A stretch of 64,000 nucleotides of DNA. Source: Talpa occidentalis. Lineage: Eukaryota > Chordata > Mammalia > Eulipotyphla > Talpidae. Made by a program: the position numbers and the translations under genes. Within the stretch, counting starts at the first letter, position 1; the number at the start of each line of letters is the position of its first letter. The stretch covers positions 19,643,641-19,707,640 of the forward strand of contig NW_023601433.1 in NCBI RefSeq assembly GCF_014898055.3, in the 5' to 3' direction. Under the pieces are notes generated by a model. The model saw only the letters and a program-made list of their open reading frames with translations. It made no database searches and was not told the DNA's origin. Shown here one piece after another: positions 12,831 to 24,039 of the stretch.

Positions 12831-13069
12831 AGGTGAGAGATCACAGTCTCAGTTATAACCCCTGCTTTACTCAGGTTTCCCTCTAACTCTCACATGTCCT
12901 CATTTCCAGATAGACTTTTCTCTTAACGCTATTGCTTTGCCAGAAACTTATATTCTCATATTTTTCCTTAAAGTTTGTTCTGTAAGTTAATACAGTCTTT
13001 CACAAAACCCTTCCCCAAGTGAAGCTCATAGCCTGAAATCTATGCCATGTTAAAAAAAAAAGGTGATGA

Positions 13070-13347
13070 AGGGTCTCCCTTGGTGGTGCAGCAGTTGAAC
13101 GCTGGGCTGGGAAGCTGACCTTGGCCTCTGAAATGCCGCTTTGATCCCCTGCTGTTCCCAGGCCTCCAGAGGAGGGTCCCCCATGGAACACAGACCTCTC
13201 CTGCCGCCTGCTGCTCCCCTCAGCAGTGTACTTCGTCAGTCTGCCTGCTCTGCTCCCTGCTCTGGCTCTGGTGAATCCTCTCACCCTCCCATGCTTCTGA
13301 CTGTACCCAGTGCTTGTATAAATAAATAAATAAACCTTTAACAAAAA
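13070..13347 (+). mobile_element. tRNA-headed SINE, sense
   Basis: The head gggtctcccttggtggtgc at 13071 is followed by the common body (ctcagcagtgtacttc near 13219, ctctggtgaatcctctcacc near 13263) and a TAAA-rich tail. I see no convincing target duplication. Absent from the paralogous position in unit B copy 1. Confidence 0.85.
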
Positions 13348-13859
13348 ATGTGATGTTGTTTGCAAGAAGTCACACATTTCCGACTCAGAAAGAAGTCAGA
13401 ACTCAGAAGTCACCAACGGTTACTAACAGTGACAAGATGAAAGTTATTTTCTCCCAGGAGCACCAGTCACGGGACCTGGGCACCCGGTTCCCACTCAGCG
13501 TGTATCTCCACTGAGGCCCATCCTTCTGGTGAGCCGGGGGGACAGCTGAATGTGTGCTCCCATCCTCACGATTCCTAATGGGGCGTCTTCCTCTAAGAGA
13601 CATTCATGTTTCTGCTCAAAGTTTGCGTAGCAACTACACTTGCCATGAATCTGCCTGAGGTGGGAGTTGGATGGAGACCAGGGAATCGGAGTCTGGGGCT
13701 GAAATCTGTAATGGACGTGACTGTTACTTTCTGTGACGTCTGACTTGATCCTATCACCACTGTACTCCTGTGATGCGCTGTTCGTTTTTTAAAGTAGATG
13801 AATTAATTTTGAGTCAGTGCATTTCTACTTCAAAATGTAATGTTAAGACCTTTGTTGTT

Positions 13860-14171
13860 GGGCCTCACCGGTGGCGTAGTGGTTGAGCGCTGGGTTGTGA
13901 AGCTGCCCGCAGCCTCTGCAGCACTGGTTCCATCCCCAGCAGCTCCCCGGCCACCTGAGGAGGGTCCCACATGGCGCGCAGACCTCTCCTGTAGCGCCCG
14001 CTGCTCCCTCAGCAGTGTACTTCAGTCCTTCTGCCTGCTCTGCTCCCCTCTCTGGCTCTGGTGAATTCTCTAACCCTCCCGCACTTCTGACTGTAACCAG
14101 TGCTTGCATAAATAAATAAATAAATAAACAAACAAATAAATGAATGAATAAATATTTACAAAAAATAAAAA
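13860..14171 (+). mobile_element. tRNA-headed SINE, sense
   Basis: It begins with ggcctcaccggtggcgtag and ends in (TAAA)n and mixed A-rich tail. Its flanks aagacctttgttgtt (13845-13859) and aagacatttgatgtt (14172-14186) form an imperfect 15-bp target duplication. Confidence 0.88.
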
Positions 14172-15015
14172 AAGACATTTGATGTTATTATGTTCATTTT
14201 CAGGTTCTCTGAGTTTTCCAAGTTGTATCTTGATTCCTCTACCACGTTTTCTACTTGACATTCTTTTAGAAAACACTTAAGTTCACTCTTTTTCTACTTC
14301 ACAAAGCATGTTATCTTTTTATACGATGTAAAACTTTATATAAACAAAAACACTGCAATATTTATGAATTTTTATTCTCCAGAAGCTTCTGTGCTATAAA
14401 CCCTGAGGCCTCATGACTGTTTACCCACTCTGAGAACATGAGCTGGGGGGATGCTCCTCACTCAAGCATTTTCTCTGGAGCAGGTCACTGTGTCTCCAAA
14501 TGCTCCTGAGGGATCATAACATTCTCCCTCCAGAAAATTCTTCTTTTAAAAATGTATGTTAATGACCAGACTGACTCCATTCAGATTTCAGAATAAAGTC
14601 TGTGTCAGAAAATCTCTCAAGTTAATAATCTTTCCGAAAGATCTTGATCTTATGTTTCTCCTCCGGGGACTTCATCACTCTCTGCTCACGTCCTTTACAT
14701 ACTTTCTGTCTTTCCTTTGAAGAAAACTCTAAACTCTGTTGAGAAGAGGATCTGACTTCAGGAGTGGTGTAACATGGGGTCATGTTAATTAAAAATTGCC
14801 ACTTAAAGGAAACGCTCATTGTCACATCTCTGTTTTCTTATTGTGGGCTGCATCTCTGCCTCTCTATGTCTGCGCATCTCCCCTCACACTCCGGGGAACA
14901 CCCACTTGTTTCCACTCCTTATCCCTCTCCTATCCCCAGTTGACTGGTAATAGTGAATTTATTCACTAGTACAAACAGGTTTTGCTGTATTTTATAATGT
15001 CAGTTTTCTGTATTT

Positions 15016-15282
15016 CCTTTTTTTTAAAGGTTGATTTATGCATACAAGAACTGGGGCACAGGCCAGTGTTGAGAGGGGTGAGATGATTCATCAGAGACAG
15101 AGTAGAGAACAGAAAAGGTGCACTGAGTGAAATACACTGATGAGGGGAGCAGCAGACGAGGCAGGAGAGGTCTGCTGTGACACGTGGGATAGCTCCCTGG
15201 CCAGGGATCGAACTCATGCTGCAGTGGCTGTGGCTGGCTTCATAGGCTGCATCTTAACCCCTTAGGCTACCAGGGAGGCCTG
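15016..15282 (-). mobile_element. tRNA-headed SINE, antisense, divergent subfamily
   Basis: It is flanked by gttttctgtattt at 15003-15015 and 15283-15295, a perfect 13-bp duplication. Its head in reverse reads atcttaaccccttaggct, shared with the copy at 25925-26194 and unlike the 'gcgctcaaccgc' form of most copies, so these two look like a separate subfamily. Confidence 0.88.
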
Positions 15283-15301
15283 GTTTTCTGTATTTTCTAT
15301 C

Positions 15302-16200
15302 CCACAGATGAGTGAGACCATCTGCTATCTGTCTTTCACTATCTGTTTTTTTTTTTCACTTAACAAGATAACTTAAAGTTCTACTCACCTGTCCCAAACA
15401 TATGATTTGATTTTTTTAATCGCTGTGTACAATTCCACTGACTATGGTACCACAATTATTTTATTCACTCCTCTATTGTAAGCCCTTGGGTTGGTTCTGC
15501 AATGGTGCATGGTGCATTTTTGACACCGGAGCACATGAGTGTCTCTGTATTGTAGAGTTTTCACATTCTGGGATAAAAACTTAGCAAAGGGATTGCTAGT
15601 TCCTATGGGATTTCCATTTTTATTTACTTAGGACATCTGCAAACCATTTTCCTAGAGGCTTTACCTACTTACATTCCCACCAACAGAAGTGAGAGTTCCT
15701 TTCTCTCCACATCCACACAACATCAGTTGTGTTCAGTCTTTTTGATTGTCCAATTCTCATAGGAGTGGGTGACAAGTCATAGCAGTTTTAGTTTGTGTCC
15801 CTCTTATAATTAGAGCTACTGAACAATATTATTTGGATTAAAGATTCGGATGTGACAAAGCCATAAATACTTGAGGAACTATGCCACCCTACTGCATATC
15901 CACCAGAAAGATGAACTTGGGGACACATCTCCAAGGTCCCAAGGACAAGAGAAATGAGCATGTAGGAACAAATGCACCCCACAACACTAGAGAGTTCATA
16001 AACCACTATAAAAACAGGCCCCTGCACTGGGAGAAAATATGTGCACATCATGCATCTGACATGGGGCTGGTTTCCATTCATACAAGTTATGTCACAGACC
16101 AACAACAAAAAGCAGACACCCCAATCAAGAAGTGGGTAAGAAACCAACATAGATATTTCCTAGGAGGACACCCAGTTTCCCTGCAGAGTTGTCGGCAGAT
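15302..16200 (-). mobile_element. Old 5'-inverted (twin-primed) L1 fragment, copy 2
   Basis: The antisense part (15302-15838) runs from the L1 3' end (gatgagtgagaccatctgc) into late ORF2 (cattcccaccaacagaag). The sense part (about 15840-16200) holds the upstream-adjacent ORF2 region (ctgggagaaaatatgtgc, agtgggtaagaaaccaac). Both parts and the junction match the copy at 10680-11530, so one insertion was copied with unit B. Confidence 0.75.
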
Positions 16201-16269
16201 GTTATTGGGCTTCTAACCATGCCTGCTCCTGAACTTTGCCTGCATGTCCTGACACTGGCTGACCTCAAA

Positions 16270-17660
16270 TGTGTTTTGTTAAATCCCTGGAGATTAGCAC
16301 ATCTTACATGGAATAGCTGTAGTCTAGTTCATAATTTTATAATTATATAATACAAACTAATAATGATGGATTAGTTCTGTCATACTGTTTCCTTGTGATT
16401 TTGAGTGATGCAAATTAAGGTGTTTTAATTCATCACATCTAATATATACTTTACAACATTTTTATTTTATCTTCACAGATTGTACATGTACACCTGAGTC
16501 TGTTCCCTGATAAAGCATGAAAGCTCTATAAATATCTACTGAAGTCTCCAAAATTATTTGCGTCTGTGAGAGATGACAACAAACCTACCTGGCTTTGGAT
16601 GTTTGAAAAACAATTAGCATAGTTGGCAGGATATGATTCTGAGAGCAGAAATACCAAGTGGCATCTATAAATGGAGTGAAAGACAACATCAGAGTTGCTG
16701 GAGACAGTGGTGGCCAAAGTCCAAGAAGAGCTAAAGATGCTGCAGGAACACAGAAGGTGGACAAGGTCTGGGAGATGGAGGACAAGCACTGGGAAACATC
16801 TCAGACCTTGTGGGGAGGAGAAGAAAACCCTGTAAGGCCCATACCCCTGAGGCAGCAGACTTGTCAGGAAAAAAAAAAGGGGACCCCCTCCATAGTCTGT
16901 AGCTTGCCCAGTGACAAAGATGACACTGACTGACTTGCGCAAACAATCCTGCCAGAAGGCGGAGAACTTTGGGACCTGGGGTGGACAGAATAATTTCCTC
17001 ACCACAAGAGATGAAGAACAAAGGATGGGCCTGTCATCCTTGGTGGCTTAAAGCAAGCTTATCTGCTGCCCAACACTCCTTGGGCCACAGCGTGGCTGTG
17101 CCAGGCACTAGGGAGAGGTGAAAAAATCCTGAAGGGGTGGATTGTAGGGTATATGAGGTAAAAGTCAGGCTTTTTGCCCCCTCCTGTCATTAGCCTCTGT
17201 GGCTGGCACCCAAAGTCTTGGACATGTACATGTGAGTGTGGTCACCCGGGCCCAGAGAATTTTGGGTATGTGCATATGTAAAGCAAGGGATGAGGCGGTA
17301 TAAGGGCAGCATCACTCTGAATTCCAAAGCATTTCACACAGTGAAGGCCACCCACAAAAGGCCATATACCATGTATTTGAAGACACAATGGTCATGACAT
17401 CAAACCCCAGGAATCTCAAACCATGAAGAACCATCCACCAGAACCACTCCAACTGCAATGGCCCCTCTCCTTGTGAAAATAAAGGACACACACTCACTGG
17501 CAGTAGTGATGCAGGTTCAAAGAAGACTTGTAGATGCTGTGAACGGACCATTAAAAAATAAACCAAAGAACACACATGGTAAATTTGTGATGAGATGAAC
17601 CATTTCTACTTCAGAAGATTGTTTTCTTCCCATCTACGGTTCAGTTATGTTGAATATATT
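16270..17660. other. Intergenic, no gene recognised
   Basis: AT-rich to 16560, then mixed composition. The stretch 16640-17300 has repeat-like character, with an A-run at 16869 and a TATA-like tataagggcag near 17297, and could be an old LTR or retroposed sequence, but I cannot name it. No open frame has a recognisable domain. Confidence 0.4.
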
Positions 17661-18271
17661 TTTTGTCTTCCTTCCCGCTTTCCTGTATCCTTTAGTTCCA
17701 TCCTACTTTATTTCCCTTCCTCCTTCCCCAACCTCTTCACAACCGCCTCTGCAGATTTCCCCATGAGGGAGCACAGGGGATGATGGTGACTTTGCAGTTC
17801 CCTGTGGACGTGGCTCTGATAACAGGGCCACACCTGGGTCCCCATGGCCACTCACTGGAGGCTGATGGAGCCTGAGGAGAGGGAACCACAGTCCTGCTTG
17901 TGGAGTGTCCTGTGACCCATTGGCTGTGCTGATGTCTAAGGAGCCTCATTACTAGGGACACTATTAAGAAGTCAACGAGGACAAGGGACACCTGATCCCC
18001 TCAGGGTGAGGTCCTTGAGGAAGGGGATCTGGGGATGGTGTCAGGGTCTGGGGGGCAGTAGGAGAAGGAGATAGTGAGCCCTGTGGCCTGTCTGCTGGAG
18101 TCTGTGAGCCAGAGGCCTGGACCCCAGACACCAGAGTCCAGCACAGCAGAGGGCAGCGGGTGACTGGGATATCAAGTCAGGTTTGCTTATCCTCCTGTCT
18201 CTGTGAATTTTGTGGGAAGCAAACTTCTGGGACAACGGGTGCGTCACGCCAGACTGAGGTGTCTGTCAAAT

Positions 18272-21200
18272 AATTTTATTTTATTTATTTATTTTTTAAT
18301 AATAAATTTTATTTTTATATTTCCCATACAATTGCAACCCCCCCATTCTGATCCCAATCCCTCCCCTCCCGTCCCCCACCCCCCAAAAAATGTCTCTGTT
18401 TCATAGTTTTTTGTTGATTTTGATTTTCACTTTCTTATAGTTATTCATTTTCCTGATCCATTATTTAAGTTTTCTAGATTCCTGCTATGAGTGAGACCAT
18501 CCGGTATTTTTCTTTTTCTTTTTGGCTTATTTCACTGAGCATGATCCCTTCCAGTGCCATCCATGTTGATGCAAATTGCATGTGTTTATCTTTTTTGAAT
18601 GTTGAGAATATTCCGTGGTATATATGTACCACATCTTCTTGATCCAGTCATCTATTTTTGGGCATTTGGGCTGTTTCCAAAGCTTAGCTATTGTAAACAG
18701 TGTTGCTATAAACATAGGTGTGCAGGTGCTCTTTGGAATTGATGTTTCTGTGTCCTTTGGGTAAATACCTAGGAGTGGAATTGCTGGATCATATGGAAGC
18801 TCTATGTTTAGTAGGTCCAGAAATCTCCACACAGCTCTCCATAGTGGTTGGACCAGTTTGCACTCCCACCAACAGTGCAGGAGAGTTCCTTTTTCTCCAC
18901 AACCTCGCCAACATTTGTTGTTGCTAGTTTTTTTTTTAATATGTGCCATTCTCACTGGTGTAAGATGGTATCTCATGGTAGTTTTGATTTGCATTTCCCT
19001 GATGACAAGTGATGTTGAACATTTTTTCATATGCCTGTTGGCCATTCGCATTTCCTCTTCAGAGAAGTTTCTTTTTAGCTCTTCTGCCCATTTTTTGACT
19101 GGGTTATTTTCTTTGTTGTTGTTGAGTCTCATCAGCTCTTTGCAGATTTTTGTGATCAGTCCTTTATCATTAGTGTTGGGTGCAAAAATGTTCTCCCAGT
19201 CAGTGGGATTTCTCTTTGTTTTTATTATTGTCTCTTTTGCTGTGCAGAAGCTCTTTAATTTGATGTAGTCCCAGCTGTTTATCTTTGCCTTCACTATCAC
19301 TGCTTTGGGTGATGTATCTGTAAAGATGTCTTTGATGTGCAAATCACGTAGTGTTTTGCCTATATTTCCTTCTATATATTTTATGGTTTCAGGTCTTATG
19401 TCTAGTTCTTTAATCCATTTTGTGTTGACTTTTGTGTATGGTGTGAGGTAGTGGTCAAGCTTCATTCTTTTGCATGTAGCGACCCAGTTTTCCCAGCACC
19501 ATTTATTGAACAAACTTTCTTTGCTCCAATGCATAGTCTTTGCTCCTTTGTCAAAGATTAGTTGACCATAAATCTGTGGGTTTATTTCTGGATTTTCTAT
19601 TCAATTCCATTGGTCTGTATGTCTCTTCTTGTTCCAATACCATGCAGTTTTGATGGTTATGGCTTTGTAGTATAGTTTGAAGTCTGGGAGTGTGATGCCT
19701 CCATTCCCTTCTCTTTTTTTTCAGGAGAGCTTTGGCTATTCATGGTTTTTTGTGATTCCATATGAATTTTTTCAATAATTGTTCTATTTCTTTGAAGAAT
19801 GACATTGAAATTTTGATTGGAATAGCATTGAATCTGTATATTGCTTTTGGTAGGATGGCCATTTTAATAATGTTTACTCTTCCAATCCATGAGCAGGGGA
19901 TGTATTTCCATTTCTTTGTGTCTTCTTCTATTTCTTTTAACAGTGTTTTATAGTTTTCTTTGTATAGGTCCTTTACCTCCTTTGTTAGATTTATGCCCAC
20001 ATATTTGATTTTTTTTTGTTTCAATAATAAAAGGGATGGTATTTTTGATTTCTTCTTCTTCAGATTTATTGTTTGTGTATAGGAAGGCTACTGACTTTTG
20101 CGTGTTGATTTTGTATCCTGCCTCTTTACTGAACTGATTGATGAGTTGAATTAGATTTTCTGTGGAGATTTTGGGGTTCTCTATGTATATTATCATATAA
20201 TCTGCAAATAGTGATAGTTTGACTTTTTCTTTTCCTATTTGGATTCCTTGGATATCTTTCTCTTGTCTTATTGCTCTGGCTAGGACTTCCAGTATTATAT
20301 TGAAAAACCGCGGTGAGAGTGGGCATCCTTGTCTTGTTCCAGATCTTAATGGAATTGCTTTCAGCTTTTCACCATTGAGAATGATACTGGCTGTTGGCTT
20401 GTCATATATGGCCTTTATGATGTTGAGGTATGTTCCTTGTATCCCAATAATTTCAAGGACTTTTATCATGAATGGGTGTTGCACTTTGTTGAAAGCTTTC
20501 TCAGCATCTATTGATATTATCATATGGTTTTTATATTTCTTTTTGTTGATGTGTTGGATAACGTTGATTGATTTTCGGATGTTAAACCATCCTTATGTCC
20601 CTGGAATGAATCCTACTTGGTCGTGGTGAATTATCTTATGGATACATTGTTGGATTCTGATAGCTAAAATTTTGTTGAGGATTTTTGCATCAGTGTTCAT
20701 TAGGGAGATTGGCCTGTAGTTTTCCTTTTTTGTGTTGTCCTTATTCGGTTTTGGTATTAGTGTAATGTTGGCTTCATAGAACATGTTTGGTATTGTCTCT
20801 TCCTTCTCAATTTTTTGGAAGATTTTGTGAAGGATAGGCACCAATTCATCTCTGAATGTTTGGTAGAATTCGTTTGTAAATCCATCAGGGCCTGGGCTTT
20901 TGTTTTTGGGGAGGTTTTTGATTACCATTTTTCAATTTTGCTGCTTGTAATTGGTCTGTTTAGGTGTTCTATTTCTTCTTTATCTAGCTTTGGGTGATTG
21001 TAGAGTTGTAGGAATTTGCCCATCTCCTCTAGATTGTTTAACTTGTTTCCATACAACTCTTCATAGTAGTTACTGAATATTCTTTTTATTTCTGCTGTGT
21101 CCGTTGTGATTTCTCTTCTTTCATTTGTGATCCTGTTTATTTGTGCTTTCTCCCTTTTTTCCTTTGTGAGCCTGGCTAGGGGTTTGTCTATTTTATTGAT

Positions 21201-22368
21201 TTTTTCAAAGAACCAGCTCTTGGTTTCATTAATCTTTTGGATTGTTTTTTTTAGTTTCAATTTCATTTATTTCTGCTTTGGTTTTTATTATTTCTTTTCT
21301 TCTACTGGTTTTGGGGTTTTTTTGTTGTTCTTTTTCTAGACCTTTAAGCTTCGAGATTAGGTTGTTTCTTTGAGTTCTTTCTTGTTTCTTGATGTGAGCT
21401 TCTATTGCTATATATTTTCCTCTTATTACTGCTTTTGCTATGTCCCATACATTTAGGATATTGGTGTCCTCCTTGTCATTCAATTCAAAGAATTTTTTAA
21501 TTTCCTCTTTGATCTCCTCATTAGTCCAGTGGTCTTCCAGTAGTGTGTTTTTTAGTCTCTACGAGGTAGGAAATTTCCTTGCCTTCTTTTTATGGTTTAT
21601 TTCTAGCTTGATGCCTTCATGGTCAGAAAAGATGGTTGGTATGATTTCAATCTTGGTGTATCTGTTGATGTTTGTCTTGTGCCCCAGTATATGATCGATC
21701 CTAGAGAATGATCCGTGTGCACTTGAGAAAAATGTGTACTCTGTTTTTTGGGGGTTTAGTGTTCTATAGATGTCTGTTAAGCCCAAATGCTCTAGGTCCT
21801 TATTTAGAGCTTTAGTTTCTTTACTTATTTTTTGTCTTGTTGATCTATCCATTGTTGATAGAGGTGTGTTGAAGTCTCCCACTACATATGTGTTTTCTCT
21901 GATGTCTGTTTTCAGAGAGGACAACAGTTGTCTGATGTATTTTGGTGCTCCTTCGTTTGGTGAGTATATGTTAATTAGTGTTATTTATTCTTGAAGTATT
22001 GTCCCTTTGATCAAAATGTAGTGACCGTTGGGATCCCTTTTTATTTTTTTGAGTTTGAAATCTGTTTTTATCTGGTATAAGTATAGCTGTTCCTGCTTTC
22101 TTTTTTGGCCCATTTGCTTGTAGGATTGTTTTCCATCCTTTAACTTTGAGTCTATTTTTATCTTTTGTAGCTAAATGTGTTTCCTGGAGACAGCAAAAGG
22201 TTGGGTTTTGTTTCTTAATCCAGGCTGCAACTCTGTGTCTTTTTATTGAAGAGTTTAGTCCATTTACATTTAGGGTTAATATTGATATGTTAGCATCTGT
22301 ATTTGCCATTGTGTTTGTCTTTCCTTTGATTTTATTTATTCTTTTAATATCTTTTTTTTCCTTGTAAG
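18272..22368 (-). mobile_element. 5'-truncated L1 with nearly full-length broken ORF2
   Basis: The 3' end (reverse of ttgcaattgtatgggaaata) is at about 18300, and ORF2 runs from about 22309 down to about 18527. It encodes the L1 endonuclease and reverse transcriptase, which together perform target-primed reverse transcription. Visible are the endonuclease LQETHL motif near 22190, SDHEGIKLEI near 21600, the RT fingers region [16 protein letters not shown] near 20340, and the C-terminal zinc-like segment [18 protein letters not shown] near 18880. The catalytic FADD motif reads FADY (codon at 20197-20199), and at least seven frame breaks are present, so it is inactive. ORF1 and the 5' UTR are missing. 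Fairly young by its good preservation. Confidence 0.93.
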
Positions 22369-22875
22369 TTTTTTTAAATCTTAATTTTTTAATTTACTGA
22401 CATTTCATTTAACCCATACATCAAAGTGTTGGCATTTCAACATGAAATATTTATGTTATTGTGTGTGTTTCCAATGGTGAATTTGTTTCTTTATTGAGGT
22501 AACACTGTTTACAACACAGTATCACTTCAAAATACATATTGTATTTCAGGAGAACAGTAGCTAGAATATTCATCTTATAAATGAAAGCTAATAAATTATA
22601 AAGGTGGATATAGTTCAGTTTCAGAGTGCCATGTTGTTCTGGGATAATCTTAATTTAAGGTGTTGCACAGATTATTATCTTTCATGCATTTATTATTTTA
22701 TAATATTCTTACCTAGGGTATATAGGACAATTATTGTTTCATAACTAATTTTTCAACATTTAGCACTCTGAGTTGAAAGTATATAATGTTACATGAAATC
22801 ACATTTAATGGAAGTATTTAGAGGGCAGTGGGGAAAATCTGAAAGGAAATTTAAAATACTGCTAATTGTTAAAAA

Positions 22876-22978
22876 CGGGGGATTGTAATTGTATGGGGAA
22901 TATAAAAATAAAATTTATTAATTAAAAAAATAAATAAATAAAAAATAAAAAAATAAAAATGAACAATGCTTTAAAAAA

Positions 22979-23009
<31 letters not shown>

Positions 23010-23012
23010 AAA
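22876..23012 (+). mobile_element. Very short L1 3' end with A-rich tail, sense
   Basis: The string gattgtaattgtatgggga near 22881 followed by ataaaaataaaatttatt is the sense form of the same L1 3' end seen antisense at 18290. A long (AAAT)n tail follows. Units A copies 1 and 2 lack it at the matching place (about 1262 and 6785), so it is a lineage-specific insertion of about 130 bp. Confidence 0.75.
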
Positions 23013-23096
23013 AAAGGGAAGGTACACATCCTCATCCCTAAAATATTATGACAATGAGGGGTGTCAGACAGAAATTCATGACTTTTTCTTATTATC

Positions 23097-23334
23097 TGTT
23101 TTTTTATTTTTTTTATTTTACACTAACATTTTACAATACATTTTTTTTATTTTTAAACAATATTTGCTTTCCCCCACCCCCTCAGGTTGATTCCTTATAG
23201 AATTTCCTTTCCCAAGGCACCATGCACCATCACCCCCAGACCCCTGTGCTCTTCCCTCCCTCTCTCTGATCCCTCTCCCTCCTACTCCCCTGCAGGATGT
23301 CTCTGATTTATCATTGTCTGATTTTGCTTTGTTG
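23097..23334 (-). mobile_element. L1 3'-UTR fragment, antisense
   Basis: The block around aacaatatttgctttccc and caccatgcaccatcacc (near 23157 and 23218) recurs at about 28480-28555. It lies directly before more antisense L1 sequence (after an inserted SINE), and ctctgatttatcattgtctg resembles the L1 3' region. Confidence 0.5.
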
Positions 23335-23600
23335 TGTTTTTTTTTTAAGAATTATTTATTTATTTATACTAGCACTGGGTACAGTCAGAAGCGCAGGAGG
23401 GTGAGAGAATTCACCAGAGCCAGAGCGGAGAGCAGAGCAGGCAGAAGGACCGAGGTACGCTGCTGAGGGGAGCAGCGGGAGGCAGGAGAGGTTTGCGCCA
23501 TGTGGGACCCTCGCTGGCAGCCGGGGATTGAACCGGTGCTGCAGAGGCTGTGGGCAGCTTCACAGCCCAGCGCTCAACCGCCGCGCCACCGGGGAGGCCC
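23335..23600 (-). mobile_element. tRNA-headed SINE, antisense
   Basis: The T-rich tail at 23335-23370 is followed by the reversed body (gcactgggtacagtcagaag) and reversed head (gccaccggggaggccc, ending at 23600). The reversed B box (ggattgaacc, near 23524) is intact. It separates two antisense L1 pieces. Confidence 0.88.
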
Positions 23601-24037
23601 ACTTTATTGTGTTTTGTACTGTTATCATTATTTTTTACACTGATGTCTTACTGTGTTGGATTACACTTATTTTCATATGTTGAACCATCCTTGTGTCCCT
23701 GGACTGAATCCCACTTGATCGTGGTGTACTATCCGTTTGATGCATTGCTGGATTCTGTTGGAAGGATTTTGTTGAGGAATTTTACATCAGTGTTCATTAG
23801 GGAGTTTGGCCTGTAATATTCTTTTTTTGTGCTGTCTTTGTTTGGTTTTGGTATTAGTACAATGTCAGCTTCATAGAACATATTTGGTAGTATTCCTTCT
23901 TTTTCAAATTTTTGAAATAGTTTGTGTAGGATAGGCACTGATTCACTGCTGAACATTTGGTAGAATTCATTTGTGAAGCTGTCTGGGGCTGGGCTTTTGT
24001 CTTTGGGGAGTGCTTTGATTACTGCCTGAGAGACCAT
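23601..24037 (-). mobile_element. L1 ORF2 fragment, antisense
   Basis: Reading in reverse from 24037 gives the start of the RT region with [23 protein letters not shown] and a [10 protein letters not shown] block, matching the homologous part of the L1 at 20593-20928. It is open over about 100 residues but has no start or end of the parent protein. Confidence 0.88.
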
Positions 24038-24039
24038 AC

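Larger units (their letters stand above)
12831..16270 (+). repeat. Paralogous unit B, copy 2 (no receptor upstream)
   Basis: This is collinear with 9085-11640 but longer because it holds SINEs at 13070, 13860 and 15016. It starts at the same point as copy 1, which there is the end of a receptor. Here the sequence upstream is the GC-rich block, so a receptor copy was lost or never included. No gene is seen. Confidence 0.72.
17660..23096 (+). repeat. Paralogous unit A, copy 3 (interrupted and truncated)
   Basis: 17660-18270 matches 5690-6240 and 1-430; 22370-23096 matches 735-1350 (for example cagacagaaattcatg near 23068 and near 1319). Between these lies a 4.1-kb antisense L1. The unit stops at about 23096, before the GC-rich part and before any receptor, so this copy has lost its gene. 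Confidence 0.72.

Noticed and set aside
11920..12858. 312-codon open frame in the GC-rich block
   Set aside because: Proline- and arginine-rich with no recognisable domain, and other frames are equally open, as expected in CpG-rich sequence.
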